From NCBI RefSeq assembly GCF_004114615.1, contig NZ_CP035300.1, positions 124,001 through 188,000 on the forward strand: a stretch of DNA of 64,000 nt. The letters are read 5' to 3'. Shown here in pieces: positions 18,824-26,083 of the stretch (the first letter of the stretch is position 1; each line of letters begins with the position of its first letter). The translations under genes were made by a program, and so were the position numbers. Source of the stretch: Dyella sp. M7H15-1. GTDB taxonomy: Bacteria; Pseudomonadota; Gammaproteobacteria; Xanthomonadales; Rhodanobacteraceae. Under the pieces are notes generated by a model, which made no database searches, was not told where the DNA came from, and was given only the letters and a program-made list of their open reading frames with translations.

Positions 18824-19667
18824 AGCCTGTCGTCATGAGGTGTTGAAATATGGTTAACTACCCGCCATCGAATCTTGCTGGATGGAATCCTCTGTGACTG
18901 CAGCCTATCGACGCCATGACATTTCCGATGAAAAATGGGGTTTGCTTGAACCCCATTTGCCGGGTCAAGCGGGCCGATGGGGGCGTGTAGCCAAAGATAA
19001 TCGGCAATTCATCAACGCAGTGTTCTGGATACTTCGCACCGGAGCGCCGTGGCGAGATTTACCACCCGAGTACGGCGATTGGAAGAATACCCATCGGCGC
19101 TTTTGTCGCTGGCGCGATAACGGCACATGGGAAGGTCTGTTGGAACGTGTGATGGATGAGCCGGACTTTGAGTGGCTGATGATCGATGCCAGTCACTGCA
19201 AGGTTCATCCTCATGCAGCGGGAGCTCGTGGCGGCAATCAGGGCATAGGTCTCACAAAAGGGGGCGCAACACCAAGATACATTTGGCCGTGGATGCGCAT
19301 GGTATGCCAGTCCGAATTCTTGTTACAGAGGGTACCCGGGCAGATTGTTCGCAGGCTGCGGAACTGATCAAAGACATTCCTGCTGAGCATCTCATGGCCG
19401 ACAAAGGTTATGACAGTGATGCCATTGTTGAGCAGGCTCATGAGCAAGGCATGCAGGCGCATATTCCGCCACGTAAAAACCGAAAAGAGCCGCGCGACTA
19501 CGACACGTACCTGTATCGTCATCGCCACCTGGTTGAGAATGCGTTTTTGTACCTGAAACAGTGGCGTGGTGTGGCGACACGCTACGCGAAGAATCTGTCC
19601 TCTTTCCTTGCCGCTGTGCAAATTCGCTGCCTCGTCATGTGGCTCAGAATCTTATGACGACATGCTC
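18823..19667 (+). mobile_element. IS5-family insertion sequence, IS427-like, 845 bp
   Basis: The ends are imperfect inverted repeats: GAGCCTGTCGTCATGAG at 18823 and, reversed, GAGCATGTCGTCATAAG ending at 19667 (15 of 17 match). TA occurs on both sides (18821-18822 and 19668-19669), fitting the 2-bp target duplication of the IS427 group. The single transposase is made from two overlapping frames. The left flank is the helicase 3' end and the right flank is group II intron reverse-transcriptase coding sequence. Confidence 0.88.
18882..19657 (+). CDS. IS427-type transposase, two frames joined by -1 frameshifting
   Basis: Frame A starts at ATG 18882 (RRHDISDEKWGLLEPHLPG...TGAPWRDLPPEYGDW...) and holds the first catalytic acid in WLMIDASHCKVHPHA. 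Frame B continues with KIHLAVDAHGMPVRILVTEG, HLMADKGYDSDAIV (second Asp) and LVENAFLYLKQWRGVATRYAK (catalytic Glu). The join lies at AAAAGGGGG (19256-19264), the slippery run usual for this group, so a -1 ribosomal shift gives a ~258-residue DDE transposase. All three catalytic residues are present, so the element may still be active. Confidence 0.87.
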
Positions 19668-19935
19668 TATGGATATCGGCCGGGAAAATCGGCAAGGCAG
19701 GCCATTGCTGTCACGCGAAAGCGCTGCTGGCGATATGACTGGGTGGTGGAATTTGACATCAAAGCGGCGTTCGATCAGATCGACCATGCGTTGCTTCTGA
19801 AGGCAGTGCGCAAGCACATCAAAGAGGACTGGATGGTGCTGTATATCGAACGGTGGCTACATGCGCCGTTCGAGATGAGCGACGGAACTCAGCTTGTGCG
19901 AGATCGCGGTACCCCGCAAAGGGGTGTGCTGACGC
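19668..19935 (+). pseudogene. ltrA: Group II intron reverse transcriptase, internal fragment (5' piece)
   Basis: From the IS border the frame reads YGYRPGKSARQAIAVTRK, then WVVEFDIKAAFDQIDHALLL and RDRGTPQRGVL. These are RT motifs 1-3 of a bacterial group II intron maturase, including the FDIKAAFD catalytic-acid strand. Nothing upstream of this point survives; the IS abuts it directly. The sequence stops being RT-like at about 19936, where the serine-recombinase element begins, and resumes at about 21942 with PLLMNLFMHYVFD. It cannot make a working enzyme. Confidence 0.85.
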
Positions 19936-21608
19936 CTCGAACAATGTTGCATACTTTTCATTCCGTCGCCCGAATCATTCGAATCCTCGCTGGTGAGCGC
20001 TCCCGGCTGCGGATCAACCCTGAACACAACGACGATGTCGTCCTTGTGGATTTCGACGCGCTTGACCAGGCCCAATACGATCCTGCGCTTCGTTTCCAGG
20101 TCAAGCGTGCCAAGTTTCTTGCTAAGGGCACCTGCAAATTCCTCAAGCCGATTGATGACCAGAAATAGTTCGCGTTGTACGGCCCCTTGTTGCCTTGACT
20201 CAAGGATCTGCTGGTCAATCTGCTCAAGCCGGCCCTTCAGTTGCTGCATCTTCGGCTCAAAGTCGGTCTTATCAATGATCCCATCTGCATAGCTATCGAT
20301 CAGCCTGGACTTGCCTTTTTCCAGTTGCAACCGCTGCTTTTCAAGGCTGCTCGTATCGAAGCTATTTCTTTCATTGCGCTCCATCATATCCAGTCGACGC
20401 TGATATTCGTTCTTCAATCGCTCCGGATGTCTAAGTAATTCCACTACCTGCTGCCATACCAGATCATCGAGTTTGTCCGTTCGAACCTGCAGATTGTCAC
20501 AGATGCGTTGACCGCCGAAACGATAGGCGTCGGTTCCAACACAGCGATAATAGGCATAGTCTCGCGGATGGCTCTTGGACGCGGCCTTGCTCACCTTTTT
20601 CGCATAGTAAGCGTAGTGACATTGACCGCAGACTGTCAGTCCTTGCAGCAGACGCAGCGGCGCACTCTCGCGCCTCTGGCGTGCCAGCTTGCGGTTCTCG
20701 ACGAGTTGTTCTTGCGCCGATTCAAACAGCGCCGCGCTGATGATGGCTGGCACCGGAATCTCGATCCAGTCTTGTGGGTCGGTACGTGTTGTTGAATGCG
20801 GTTTTTTTGGCACGTCAGCACTATGACGCTGGGCACGCACGCGCACCTGCAGGTGATCGCACGACTTCGTCTTGCCGAACGCAGCCCGCCCCATGTACGC
20901 GGGATTGCGCAATATGCCCCACACCACGCTTCGATCCCAATAGGGTTTGCCTGACGCCGTCACAGTACCCGACTCGGTGAGGCGGCGTACCACGTCCCCT
21001 ATGCTCAAGCGGTCCATTCCCACCCACTGGAAAATTGCCCGGACCGTCGCTGCTTGGGGTAGCTCGATCACGTACCGGGCCGGCGTTCCATCGAGCTGCC
21101 GGCGAATGTAACGGTAGCCGTAGGGTGCCCCGGACAGGACATTGACGCTGCCACGTTTTGCGCCGTGAAGCTTGCCACGGCGGTGACGTTCGGTGATCTT
21201 CGCCCGCTCGTATTCCGCGATCATGCCCTGCATCTGCAGTAGCAGTGATTCTTCCGGTGACGCACCGATGGCGTGATTGAGGAACACGACCTGCATGCCA
21301 CAAGCTGTGAACTCTTCCATCAGCAATGCCTGGTGCGCATATTTGCGCGCCAGCCGGTCCGGTGACAGGATGTAGAGCTGGTCGATCGTGCTGAGCGCAG
21401 CACAGTCCCTGAGTCGCTCTAGCTGTGGCCTGATGAGCGTCGCACCACTCACGCCAGCGTCAACGAAACACATGTCATCGGCGATCTGCGCGCCATCAGC
21501 TGAAATACGCTCCTTCAGTGCAGCCAGCTGGCTTTCAATGGTGCCGCGTTTGTTTTGCTGCTCGGAGGATACCCGCGCATAGAGCGCGACCATCGTATCT
21601 TTGCTCAT
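19857..21608 (-). CDS. Large serine recombinase
   Basis: This 583-residue site-specific recombinase has an N-terminal resolvase domain with the nucleophile serine in ALYARVSSEQQNKRGTIESQ and the catalytic-arginine block ILSPDRLARKYAHQALL. Then come a recombinase domain (APYGYRYIRR...WDRSVVWGILRNPAYMGRA), a zinc ribbon (GLTVCGQCHYAYYAKK...YYRCVGTD...RICDN) and a C-terminal coiled coil. The last ~27 codons, after about 19935, read antisense through the reverse-transcriptase target, so the natural C-terminus is probably shorter. It starts inside the stop of a small upstream gene (ATGA), suggesting coupling. It is the only sizeable gene of the ~2-kb element. Confidence 0.9.
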   Translation of the reverse strand: MSKDTMVALYARVSSEQQNKRGTIESQLAALKERISADGAQIADDMCFVDAGVSGATLIRPQLERLRDCAALSTIDQLYILSPDRLARKYAHQALLMEEFTACGMQVVFLNHAIGASPEESLLLQMQGMIAEYERAKITERHRRGKLHGAKRGSVNVLSGAPYGYRYIRRQLDGTPARYVIELPQAATVRAIFQWVGMDRLSIGDVVRRLTESGTVTASGKPYWDRSVVWGILRNPAYMGRAAFGKTKSCDHLQVRVRAQRHSADVPKKPHSTTRTDPQDWIEIPVPAIISAALFESAQEQLVENRKLARQRRESAPLRLLQGLTVCGQCHYAYYAKKVSKAASKSHPRDYAYYRCVGTDAYRFGGQRICDNLQVRTDKLDDLVWQQVVELLRHPERLKNEYQRRLDMMERNERNSFDTSSLEKQRLQLEKGKSRLIDSYADGIIDKTDFEPKMQQLKGRLEQIDQQILESRQQGAVQRELFLVINRLEEFAGALSKKLGTLDLETKRRIVLGLVKRVEIHKDDIVVVFRVDPQPGALTSEDSNDSGDGMKSMQHCSRRQHTPLRGTAISHKLSSVAHLERRM

Positions 21609-21941
21609 CGTCTACCTCGCTTGGTGGTCGCTTGCCTGGTCACTGCAGACGGCTTCGCGGACGGCTTTGCCGTGGACCGTGCTTCGATGGGATTGATTTG
21701 CTCGTACGCCTTTTGCAGCTGTTCCTGGGCGTGGCGGTTCGGCTCGAAGGCCAGATGTACCCGCCATTGTTTACGTCCTCGGCGCATCACCGCACCTTCC
21801 TATCAATGGGAGTGACCGTCTCAAGGACGAGGTTCACATCAACCTTGGAGCAGCTTCTGGACCACGGCGCCAAACACTCCCTTGAAATGCGCAGGCCCCA
21901 TTTTAAGCGGCAGTTTGCTCTGTTGTTGGTGGTGTTATAAG
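19936..21941 (-). mobile_element. Compact serine-recombinase element inserted in the intron RT
   Basis: The two halves of the reverse transcriptase rejoin as RGTPQRGVL + PLLMNLFMHYVFD if about 2,006 bp between ~19936 and ~21941 are removed. That DNA holds only the serine recombinase and one or two very small leading ORFs on the minus strand, with no cargo. Junction sequences are GTGCTGAC|GCCTCGAAC on the left and GTTATAAG|CCCACTCTTG on the right; I could not define a shared crossover core. Borders are inferred from loss of RT coding and are good to a few bases. Confidence 0.75.
21605..21790 (-). CDS. Small basic protein coupled to the serine recombinase
   Basis: This 61-residue ORF reads MMRRGRKQWRVHLAFEPNRH, AQEQLQKAYEQINPIEA, then a Lys/Arg/Thr-rich tail. 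Its stop overlaps the recombinase start as ATGA, the usual sign of translational coupling. The composition (basic ends, one amphipathic helix) would suit a DNA-binding or directionality accessory factor. That role is inferred only from position. I do not recognise a named family. Confidence 0.5.
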   Translation of the reverse strand: MMRRGRKQWRVHLAFEPNRHAQEQLQKAYEQINPIEARSTAKPSAKPSAVTRQATTKRGRR

Positions 21942-22245
21942 CCCACTCTTGATGAACTTGTTCATGCACTATGTATTCGATACCTGGATGCAACGCTTAT
22001 ACCCGCCATGTCCTTTCGCCCGTTATGCCGATGATGCAGTGATTCACTGTCGCAGCGAGAAGCAGGCGCAGGAGGTCATGATGGCCATCGCCCAGAGGCT
22101 GGCCGAATGCGGACTGACGATGCATCCGGAGAAATCGAAGTCGTGTACTGCAAGGACAGCAAGCGCACGCAGACCTATGCTGAGAGGTTCACGTACAGTT
22201 TTGCGAGAGGCTCCGGGTGAAACTCCTGGGGTCTACTCTCCCCGG
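21942..22245 (+). pseudogene. Group II intron remnant: RT 3' piece and intron 3' end
   Basis: The frame resumes the reverse transcriptase: PLLMNLFMHYVFDTWMQR and FARYADDAVIHCRSEKQAQE (the YADD catalytic motif), then LTMHPEKSK. A frameshift near 22140 moves YCKDSKRTQTYA to another frame. The maturase X and endonuclease parts are missing. From about 22190 the DNA reads GGTTCACGTACAGTTTTGCGAG...GGGTGAAACTCC...TCTACTC, which resembles the 3' strand of intron domain V and the bulged-A hairpin of domain VI. So a deletion joined the RT to the intron tail. Confidence 0.7.
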
Positions 22246-22278
22246 TGGATATTTACTTATTGAATATATAGCGTATCA

Positions 22279-22327
22279 ACGACCTGCAAAGCCGTGTGCG
22301 CCGGTTCGATTCCGACCTCGGCCTCCA
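22279..22327 (+). pseudogene. 3' fragment of tRNA-Cys(GCA), decayed
   Basis: The anticodon arm (22279-22295) has loop CTGCAAA with GCA anticodon at 22286-22288. A 4-base variable region, T-arm GCCGG-TTCGATT-CCGAC, acceptor strand CTCGGCC, discriminator T and CCA (22325-22327) follow. The 5' half (acceptor GGCCGAG and D-arm) is absent; AT-rich DNA stands in its place. Two pairs are broken, A30-C40 and C50-A64. This is a typical leftover of tRNA-targeted integration. Confidence 0.75.
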
Positions 22328-22343
22328 TTGCAAACAAAGACTT

Positions 22344-22368
22344 AGCGCCCTTGTTGCGCTTTTTCTTT
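22344..22368 (+). terminator. Intrinsic terminator behind the tRNA-Cys fragment
   Basis: AGCGC (22344-22348) pairs with GCGCT (22356-22360) around a 7-base loop and is followed by TTTTCTTT. It lies 16 bases after the tRNA CCA, as a native tRNA terminator would. It also shields the tetR gene from readthrough. Confidence 0.65.
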
Positions 22369-22424
22369 ATTGGCAGCGCGAGCAGCTATGAGGTGTGCGC
22401 AGATGTCAGGCGATCAGGCGAATA

Positions 22425-23066
22425 TCATCGGACGTAAGGGGTCCCGGCGAACGCGGCGTTGACGCCGACGAAGCCGCGTTGCATCACGCTTACGAAAGCC
22501 GTTTCAGGCTTCCGCTTCTTGCGAAAGGCGTGGAGTGCCTCGCCGTAAGCAACCACTAGTGTGGCCATCAGCATGGCTGCTGCGAGACGAGCATCAGGGT
22601 CGGAGTGTGGTCTACCCACTGCATCGGACAGCACTCCTGCAAGATCATCAGCGAGCGTCACCTGAAGTTCGCGTGCGCGTGCTGTAAGTGCCGGACTCTC
22701 CGCGACGGTGCGCCAAAAGCGGATGGGTCGCTGGGTGATCCGAAACAGAGGATGTTGTTTCTCCACCAGCGTACGCATCAGTGCCTGGAACGCAAGGATG
22801 GGCGATTGCTTGCCGCGATCGGTGAGTGCTTGACGCACCAAGGCCCGCACTTCCTCTTCGCGATCGAAAACCAGGTCCTCTTTACGAGGGAAGTAATTGA
22901 ATACGGTCTTTCTGGCGACGGATGCTTCGCGCGCAATGTCGTCGACCGAAACGTTTTCGAAGCCGTGTTCGACGAACAAGCGTGTTGCGACGTTTGAAAT
23001 CGTCTGACGCGTCATCGCCTTCTTGCGGTCCCTGACGCCAGGTTGATTTGACATGCGGATGCTCAT
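22425..23066 (-). CDS. TetR/AcrR-family repressor of the adjacent monooxygenase
   Basis: This 213-residue regulator has an N-terminal helix-turn-helix (TRQTISNVATRLFVEHGFEN, then VSVDDIAREASVARKTVFNYFPRKEDLVFD) and a helical ligand-binding C-terminal domain. The reading frame stays open for 148 more codons upstream, but that part is antisense to the monooxygenase. Starts are ATG 23066 or ATG 23054; the second leaves more room between start and operator. It is divergent from the flavin monooxygenase across ~54-66 bp containing an inverted repeat. This arrangement predicts autorepression and control of the monooxygenase by its substrate. Confidence 0.85.
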   Translation of the reverse strand: MSIRMSNQPGVRDRKKAMTRQTISNVATRLFVEHGFENVSVDDIAREASVARKTVFNYFPRKEDLVFDREEEVRALVRQALTDRGKQSPILAFQALMRTLVEKQHPLFRITQRPIRFWRTVAESPALTARARELQVTLADDLAGVLSDAVGRPHSDPDARLAAAMLMATLVVAYGEALHAFRKKRKPETAFVSVMQRGFVGVNAAFAGTPYVR

Positions 23067-23069
23067 ATC

Positions 23070-23093
23070 GTAAAAATTTACACTGAGTATAAT
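23070..23093. promoter_or_regulatory. Candidate TetR operator and promoter for the monooxygenase
   Basis: GTAAA-AA-TTTAC (23070-23081) is a palindrome with a 2-base centre, followed by TATAAT (23088-23093), a consensus -10 for the plus strand. No good -35 lies 17 bases upstream, and the operator covers part of the -35/spacer region, so a bound repressor would block polymerase on both strands. The monooxygenase start lies 27 bases past the -10. Confidence 0.6.
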
Positions 23094-23119
23094 ATTTATG
23101 CCGTAATGAGGATATTGCC

Positions 23120-24712
23120 TTGATTTATGACGTTGTTGTTGCGGGAGCGGGCCCTGTCGGCCTGTTTCTAGCCTGTGAACTACGCCTCGCGAACCTTTCC
23201 GTGTTGGTGCTGGAGCAAACCGAAGATCCGCGCTCCCCCTTGAAACGGCTTCCGTTCGGCATGCGCGGGCTTTCATCGCCCACCCTTGAAGCTTTCTACC
23301 GTCGCGGCTTGCTGGACGATGTCGCGGGTGCAAGCCCGATGCAAGGTGGGAAGGGCTTTGTGGCGCTGCAGGCAAAAGATGGCTCTGGCAGTGGCGCTCC
23401 GGCCGCCGCGCATTGGATGAACCAGCCGCATCGTCCGGGCGGGCATTTCGCCGGCATCCAGTTCTATCTGGACAACGTCGATGCTTCGAAATGGCCGTAC
23501 CGCCTGCCAAGTCCGGCCGGCACCAACATGATGGTCGATATGGAGTCCCTCGAATCCATCCTGGCTGCTCGCGCGCGCGAGATGGGTGTCGACATCAGGC
23601 GCGGTTTCGCTGTTGAAGCGTTCGATCAGTCGTATGACGAGGTAACCGTTCGTGCTGATGGCGAGACGTTCCGTGGACGCTGGCTGGTTGGATGCGATGG
23701 CGGTCGCAGCACGGTGCGCAAGCTTGGCAGTTTCGAGTTCGTCGGCACCGATCCCGAGTTCACTGGCTATTCCGTTGAAGTCGAGATGGCTGATCCTGAC
23801 AAGCTCAGCCCGGGTCGCCACTACACTCCAGCGGGCATGTATACCTACTCGCCGCCGGGGACGGTTGGGATGGTTGAGTTCGACGGCGGCGCTTTCCATC
23901 GGACTCAACCCATTACGCGTGAACACGTGCAGGCAGTGTTGCGTCGTGTTTCCTGCATGGACGTCACTGTGGCGAATCTTCAGCTTGCAACGACCTGGAC
24001 GGATCGCGCCTATCAGGCGACCACTTACCACAAAGGACGGGTGCTGCTTGTCGGCGATGCCGCGCATGTTCATTCGCCCTTGGGCGGCCAGGGGCTCAAT
24101 CTCGGGCTGGGTGATGCGATGAATCTTGGCTGGAAGCTGGCTGCCACGATCCGTGGCGATGCGCCGGACGATTTGCTCAACAGCTATGCGAATGAACGGC
24201 ATCCAGTGGGGAGGCAGGTTCTTGACTGGTCGCGCGCCCAGGTCGCGCTCATGCGGCCAAGCCCGAGTTCACGCGCGGTTGAGGCCGTCATCCGTGACCT
24301 TATCGACACACGCGATGGCGCGACCTACTTCGCTGAGCGTGTATGGGGTGTTTCTCTTCGCCATGACCTTGGCGATAGCCATCCGCTGGTGGGTCGCAGC
24401 GTCCCTGATTTCGAGTTAGCCGATGGAACGCGGCTTGGCGAACTGCTCAGAACAGGTGGAGGCTTATTCCTGGACTTTGAGGCGGGTGCGTCGCTTCAGA
24501 TGCTTGTCACTCGCTGGGGTGGCCGAGTCGCTTATGTCGCAAGCGATGCAAAGGATAGGCTGGGCTTGTGTGCTGTGCTCGTACGACCCGATGGCATGGT
24601 TGCCTGGGCCGTTGAAACCACTCCTGATCTGGGTGAAGTTGCTCAAGCCATGTCGCGATGGTTTGGCGAGCCCGGTGAGGTGCGTGAGTTGGACGCTGCA
24701 GCATGCGTTTAA
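23120..24712 (+). CDS. Class A flavin-dependent aromatic monooxygenase (PHBH fold)
   Basis: This 530-residue FAD enzyme starts at TTG 23120 with GAGG 8 bases upstream; no in-frame ATG is near. Motifs in order are the Rossmann dinucleotide site VVAGAGPVGLFLACEL, the middle DG motif LVGCDGGRSTVRK, and VLLVGDAAHVHSPLGGQGLN for FAD ribityl binding. A C-terminal thioredoxin-like domain (about residues 430-530) is typical of the phenol/polyketide/rifampicin hydroxylase branch. It would hydroxylate an aromatic compound with NAD(P)H and O2; the divergent TetR gene suggests an inducible detoxification or drug-inactivation role. Substrate unknown. Confidence 0.87.
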   Translation: MIYDVVVAGAGPVGLFLACELRLANLSVLVLEQTEDPRSPLKRLPFGMRGLSSPTLEAFYRRGLLDDVAGASPMQGGKGFVALQAKDGSGSGAPAAAHWMNQPHRPGGHFAGIQFYLDNVDASKWPYRLPSPAGTNMMVDMESLESILAARAREMGVDIRRGFAVEAFDQSYDEVTVRADGETFRGRWLVGCDGGRSTVRKLGSFEFVGTDPEFTGYSVEVEMADPDKLSPGRHYTPAGMYTYSPPGTVGMVEFDGGAFHRTQPITREHVQAVLRRVSCMDVTVANLQLATTWTDRAYQATTYHKGRVLLVGDAAHVHSPLGGQGLNLGLGDAMNLGWKLAATIRGDAPDDLLNSYANERHPVGRQVLDWSRAQVALMRPSPSSRAVEAVIRDLIDTRDGATYFAERVWGVSLRHDLGDSHPLVGRSVPDFELADGTRLGELLRTGGGLFLDFEAGASLQMLVTRWGGRVAYVASDAKDRLGLCAVLVRPDGMVAWAVETTPDLGEVAQAMSRWFGEPGEVRELDAAACV

Positions 24713-24839
24713 CGGTGTGCCAATTTGAGCGAAGGAAGCCAGCCGTTCAACACCATCAGGTACCGGTGGTAGCAATGACCTTTGGGAGCTGTGTGGCATA
24801 GGTCTCCGATATCGGATTTACGAATATATGGCCACCCGA

Positions 24840-26048
24840 TTAGGCGTTGTTCGGTTGCGCGGGCGATCCCTTGACGACATGACGCAATAACCAAGCCAGA
24901 ATGGGCGGGGTCACCATCGCGGTCAGCAAGGACATGGCCACAATGATCGCGTACATCTGATCGTTGAAGACCCCGGCAGCCAGTCCAAGGCTGGCAATCA
25001 CCACGCCCACTTCGCCACGTGGCACCATGCCGAAGCCCACGATGGCGGCACTCATTTTGCCGAGCGACAGCGAGCCAAGGAAGCCGCCCAGCAGCTTGGA
25101 CACAATGGCGATCAACGTGACCACACCTAGTGCGATCAGTGCATCGACGTTGGCGAGCTGCTGCAGGTCGATCTTGCTGCCGGTCAGCACAAAGAAGAAC
25201 GGGGTGAGCAAAGCCAGCAAGGGCTGGATCTGTTGTTCCAGCGTGTGTTGCTGGCGGGTTTCGGAAGCGATCATGCCGGCCAGGAAGGCGCCGATAATGG
25301 CGGCAAGTCCGAACAACGTGGAGACATAGGCCAGGCCCAGGCACAGCGCCAGCACGATCAGCAGCGGCGAATACACGTTGCGCGGCTTGTCCAGCCAGGT
25401 GGAATTCCAGCGCATCACGCGCGTGCCCCCCCAGCCAATCACCGCGATAAAGCCCATGGCACCTGCGAGCACCATCACCAGATGTATGGGATTGAAGCCC
25501 TGGCCGCTTTGCAGTGATACCACTACACCGAGCAGCAGCATGGCGAGGATATCATCGATCACTGCCGCCCCCAGGATGACCTTGCTTTCCATCCGTTGCA
25601 GCACACCAAGCTCTTGCAATACGCGTGCGGTGATGCCGGCGGAGGTTGCGACGAATGCAGCCGCGACAAACAGTGATTTACCCCACTCATAACCGCTGGC
25701 ATGGGCCCAGAAACCGCCCATGGTAAAGGGCAGTAGTACGCCTAGCACACCGACCAGAAAGGCCGATTTGCCGACTTTCTTCAGATCTTCCAGGCGGGTT
25801 TCCAAACCGACAGAAAACAGCAACAGCACCACACCGATTTCCGACAGTACATCCAGCGGCGTGCCTGCCGCGATCTGATCTGGCGTAATCCAACCAAGCA
25901 ATGAGGGGCCGATCACACAGCCGGCAGCAATTTCGCCGACCACGCCGGGCAATTTCAACCGTTGCGCGATCTCAGCGCCGATCTGGGCGGCGATGAACAC
26001 AATAAACAGTGAGAACAGAATTTCGTTGGCATGGTGCATGGTCGGCAT
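24840..26048 (-). CDS. CPA2-family monovalent cation:proton antiporter
   Basis: This 402-residue protein is almost entirely hydrophobic with about 12 helices, matching the Na+/H+ exchanger domain. Landmarks are LPGVVGEIAAGCVIGPSLLG (helix 2), LLLFSVGLETRLEDLKKVG, AAVIDDILAMLLLGV with the paired acids (DD) of the ion site, and PRGEVGVVIASLGL near the end. It lacks a C-terminal TrkA-N domain, unlike KefB/KefC. It would exchange Na+ or K+ for H+ at the inner membrane. It is convergent with the monooxygenase and 35 bp downstream of the MFS exporter gene on the same strand. Confidence 0.88.
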   Translation of the reverse strand: MPTMHHANEILFSLFIVFIAAQIGAEIAQRLKLPGVVGEIAAGCVIGPSLLGWITPDQIAAGTPLDVLSEIGVVLLLFSVGLETRLEDLKKVGKSAFLVGVLGVLLPFTMGGFWAHASGYEWGKSLFVAAAFVATSAGITARVLQELGVLQRMESKVILGAAVIDDILAMLLLGVVVSLQSGQGFNPIHLVMVLAGAMGFIAVIGWGGTRVMRWNSTWLDKPRNVYSPLLIVLALCLGLAYVSTLFGLAAIIGAFLAGMIASETRQQHTLEQQIQPLLALLTPFFFVLTGSKIDLQQLANVDALIALGVVTLIAIVSKLLGGFLGSLSLGKMSAAIVGFGMVPRGEVGVVIASLGLAAGVFNDQMYAIIVAMSLLTAMVTPPILAWLLRHVVKGSPAQPNNA

Positions 26049-26083
26049 CCATCGATCATGAGCATCCTGCTCATCCTACCTGT

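Noticed and set aside
21787-21993. Minus-strand 68-codon ORF before the small recombinase-linked gene
   Set aside because: Its first ~18 codons are antisense RT sequence outside the element, so at most a shorter form starting inside the element could be real; no start or family is evident.
22279-22327. A functional tRNA-Cys
   Set aside because: The 5' acceptor strand and D-arm are missing and two stem pairs are mismatched.
22425-23510. 361-codon version of the TetR gene
   Set aside because: The first ~148 codons are antisense to the monooxygenase; TetR homology starts only near MSNQPGVRDRKKAMTRQ.
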